The position numbers and the translations under genes were made by a program. Of a stretch of DNA of 64,000 nt, positions 61,504-64,000 are shown piece by piece (position 1 is the first letter of the stretch; every line of letters begins with the position of its first letter). Under the pieces are notes generated by a model, which worked only from the letters and a program-made list of their open reading frames with translations, was not told the DNA's origin and ran no database searches. Origin of the DNA: Leguminivora glycinivorella (lineage: Eukaryota > Arthropoda > Insecta > Lepidoptera > Tortricidae); assembly GCF_023078275.1 (NCBI RefSeq), contig NC_062978.1:3548585-3612584 (forward strand). The letters run 5' to 3'.

Positions 61504-63625
61504 CCGAGCCCCCCTTTATTTGCTCTTAAGGGTCACAGGAAAACCATTACACAACTTATTTTAAATACAACGTTGATCTTTCTTTTATGCGGGGGGCTTC
61601 GCCCCCCGAGCCCCCCTTTGTTTGCTCTTAAAGGTCACAAGAAAACGCTAACCCAACTTATTCTAAATACTACGTTGATCTTTCTTTCATCCGGGGGGCT
61701 TCGCCCCCCGAGCCCCCCTTTTCTTTACTATTAAGGATCACAAGAAAACCTTAACCCAACTTATTTTAAATACAACGTTGATCTTTCTTTTATGCGGGGG
61801 GCTTCGCCCCCCGAGCCCCCCTTTATTTGCTCTGAAAGGTCACAAGAAAACGCTAAACCAACTTATTTTAAATACTACGTTAATCTTTCTTTTATGCGGG
61901 GGCTTCGCCCCCCGAACCCCCCTTTGTTTGCTCTTAAAGGTCACAAGAAAACGCTATCCCAACTTATCTTAAATACTACGTTAATCTTTCTTTTATGCGG
62001 GGGCTTCGCCCCCCGAGCCCCCCTTTGTTTGCTCTTAAAGGTCACAAGAAAACGCTAACCCAACTTATTCTAAATACTACGTTGATCTTTCTTTCATGCG
62101 GGGGGCTTCGCCCCCCGAGCCCCCCTTTTGTTTGCTCTTTAGGATCACAAGAAAACCTTAACCCAACTTATTTTAAATATAACGTTGATCTTTCTTTTAT
62201 GCGGGGGCTTCGCCCCCGAGCCCCCTTTGTTTGCTCTGAAAGGTCACAAGAAAACGCTAACCCAACTTATTTTAAATACTACGTTAATCTTTCTTTTATG
62301 CGGGGGCTTCGTCCCCGAGCCCCCCCTTGTTTGCTCTTAAAGGTCACAAGAAAACGCTAACCCAACTTATCTTAAATACTACGTTGATCTTTCTTTCATG
62401 CGGGGGCTTCGCCCCCGAGCCCCCTTTGTTTGCTCTTAAAGGTCACAAGAAAACGCTAACCCAACTTATTCTAAATACTACGTTGATCTTTCTTTCATGC
62501 GGGGGCTTCGCCCCCGAGCCCCCTTTTCTTTACTCTTAAGGATCACAAGAAAACCTTAACCCAACTTATTTTAAATACAACGTTGATCTTTCTTTTATGT
62601 GGGGGCTTCGCCCCCGAGCCCCCTTTGTTTGCTCTGAAAGGTCACAAGAAAACGCTAACCCAACTTATTTTAAATACTACGTTAATCTTTTTTTATGCGG
62701 GGGCTTCGCCCCCCGAGCCCCCCTTTGTTTGCTCTTAAAGGTCACATAAAACGCTATCCCAACTTATCTTAAATACTACGTTGATCTTTCTTTTATGCGG
62801 GGGGCTTCGCCCCCCGAGCCCCCCTTTGTTTACTCTTAAATGTCACAAGAAAACGCTAACCCAACTTATTCTAAATACTACGTTGATCTTTCTTTCATGC
62901 GGGGGCTTCGCCCCCGAGCCCCCTTTTCTTTACTCTTAAGGATCACAAGAAAACCTTAACCCAACTTATTTTAAATACAACGTTTACCTTTCTATTATGC
63001 GGGGGGCTTCGCCCCCCGAGCCCCCCTTTGTTTGCTCTTAAAGGTCACAAGAAAACGCTAACCCAACTTATCTTAAATACTACGTTGATCTTTCTTTCAT
63101 GCGGGGGCTTCGCCACCCGAGCCCCCTTTTCTTTACTCTTAAGGATCACAAGAAAACCTTAACCCAACTTATTTTAAATACAACGTTGATCTTTCTTTTA
63201 TGCGGGGGCTTCGCCCCCGAGCCCCCTTTGTTTGCTCTGAAAGGTCACAAGAAAACGCTAACCCAACTTATCTTAAATACTACGTTGATCTTTCTTTCAT
63301 GCGGGGGCTTCGCCCCCGAGCCCCCTATGTTTGCTCTTAAAGGTCACAAGAAAACGCTAACCCAACTTATTCTAAATACTACGTTGATCTTTCTTTCATG
63401 CGGGGGCTTCGCCCCCGAGCCCCCTTTCCTTTACTCTTAAGGATCACAAGAAAACCTTAACCCAACTTATTTTAAATACAACGTTGATCTTTCTTTTATG
63501 CGGGGGCTTCGCCCCCGAGCCCCCCTTTGTTTGCTCTGAAAGGTCACAAGAAAACGCTAACCCAACTTTTTTAAATACTACGTTGATCTTTCTTTCATGC
63601 TTCCCCCTCGAGCCCCCCCCCCTTT
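61504..63625 (+). repeat. Satellite A array 2, around 21 copies
   Basis: Same roughly 100-bp unit as at 53890, with more units carrying the shorter GGGGGCTTCGCCCCC hairpin. It enters through the same junction (AATTTAAGTATTTCTTTTTT then GAGCCCCCCTTTATTTGC) as array 1. Confidence 0.95.
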
Positions 63626-63630
63626 TTCTG

Positions 63631-64000
63631 TTCTTATCTTCCGGCACCATCATCAGGCCTTGAAACCTAATCGTAGTCATAGTTCATTACAAGACTTTTC
63701 TAAGAAGCCCAAAAACAGCTATGATACGATGTTCCATCATGTAGTTCCAGTTCATATCTTCCGGCTCCATCATCAGACCTTGAAACCTAATCGTAGTCAA
63801 AGTTCATTACAAGACTTTTCTAAGAAGCCCAAAAACAGCTATGATACGATGTTCCATCATGTAGTTCCAGTTCATATCTTCCGGCACCATCATCAGGCCT
63901 TGAAACCTAATCGTAGTCATAGTTCATTACAAGACTTTTCTAAGAAGCCCAAAAACAGCTATGATACGATGTTCCATCATGTAGTTCCAGTTCATATCTT
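63631..64000 (+). repeat. Satellite B array 2, three units, runs off the window
   Basis: 120-bp units begin at 63631, 63751, 63871 and 63991. Units one and three share the GGCACC...AGGCC...TCATAG variant, while unit two carries GGCTCC...AGACC...TCAAAG, suggesting a two-unit period. Truncated by the window edge. Confidence 0.95.

Overview
This window looks like non-genic DNA from an insect, most likely a moth or butterfly (Lepidoptera). It is AT-rich and almost entirely built from transposable elements, short palindromic elements and tandem repeats. It holds tRNA-derived SINE families, long-terminal-repeat and non-LTR retrotransposon remains, a mariner element and many simple repeats of the kind common in lepidopteran introns and intergenic DNA. 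The taxonomic call is inference from repeat types I recognise; no host gene is available to anchor it. I found no convincing host protein-coding exon, no free-standing tRNA or rRNA gene and no CRISPR array.

Layout. 1-6335: interspersed repeats (SINEs, hairpin MITEs, some nested). 6336-15283: a complete, very young BEL/Pao LTR retrotransposon on the minus strand, inserted into an older repeat with a 5-bp CCAAT target duplication. Its 2022-residue gag-pol frame is open and the two 1412-bp LTRs differ at one position that I could see. 15284-33284: a mosaic of old repeats that includes a non-LTR ORF fragment (16878-17086) and the 3' end of a Penelope-like element with a GIY-YIG domain (18252-18620) and a hammerhead-like motif. 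33285-34500: two minisatellites, the second a heptamer that is open in all three forward frames. 34501-45865: more SINEs, MITEs and (GTCT)/(GGAC) simple repeats. 45866-47116: a full-length mariner with perfect 27-bp terminal repeats and an open transposase frame that has lost its first catalytic aspartate. 47117-52777: MITEs and old repeats. 52778-64000: a composite locus present twice (offset about 7.6 kb). It consists of a 187-bp inverted-repeat unit, then a roughly 100-bp GC-hairpin satellite (about 40 and 21 units), then a 120-bp satellite; the second copy runs off the window end.

How the parts relate. Nothing here forms a host pathway; the biology is element biology. The BEL element has its own TATA box, primer-binding site, polypurine tract and all pol domains, so it looks autonomous. 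The mariner keeps its ends but probably not its catalysis. Several nested insertions can be dated relative to each other because an uninterrupted copy of the host repeat lies elsewhere in the window. The most unusual signal is a set of four hammerhead-ribozyme-like cores that have different but self-complementary stem II sequences and the same GAAAC; one lies directly downstream of the Penelope-type GIY-YIG fragment.
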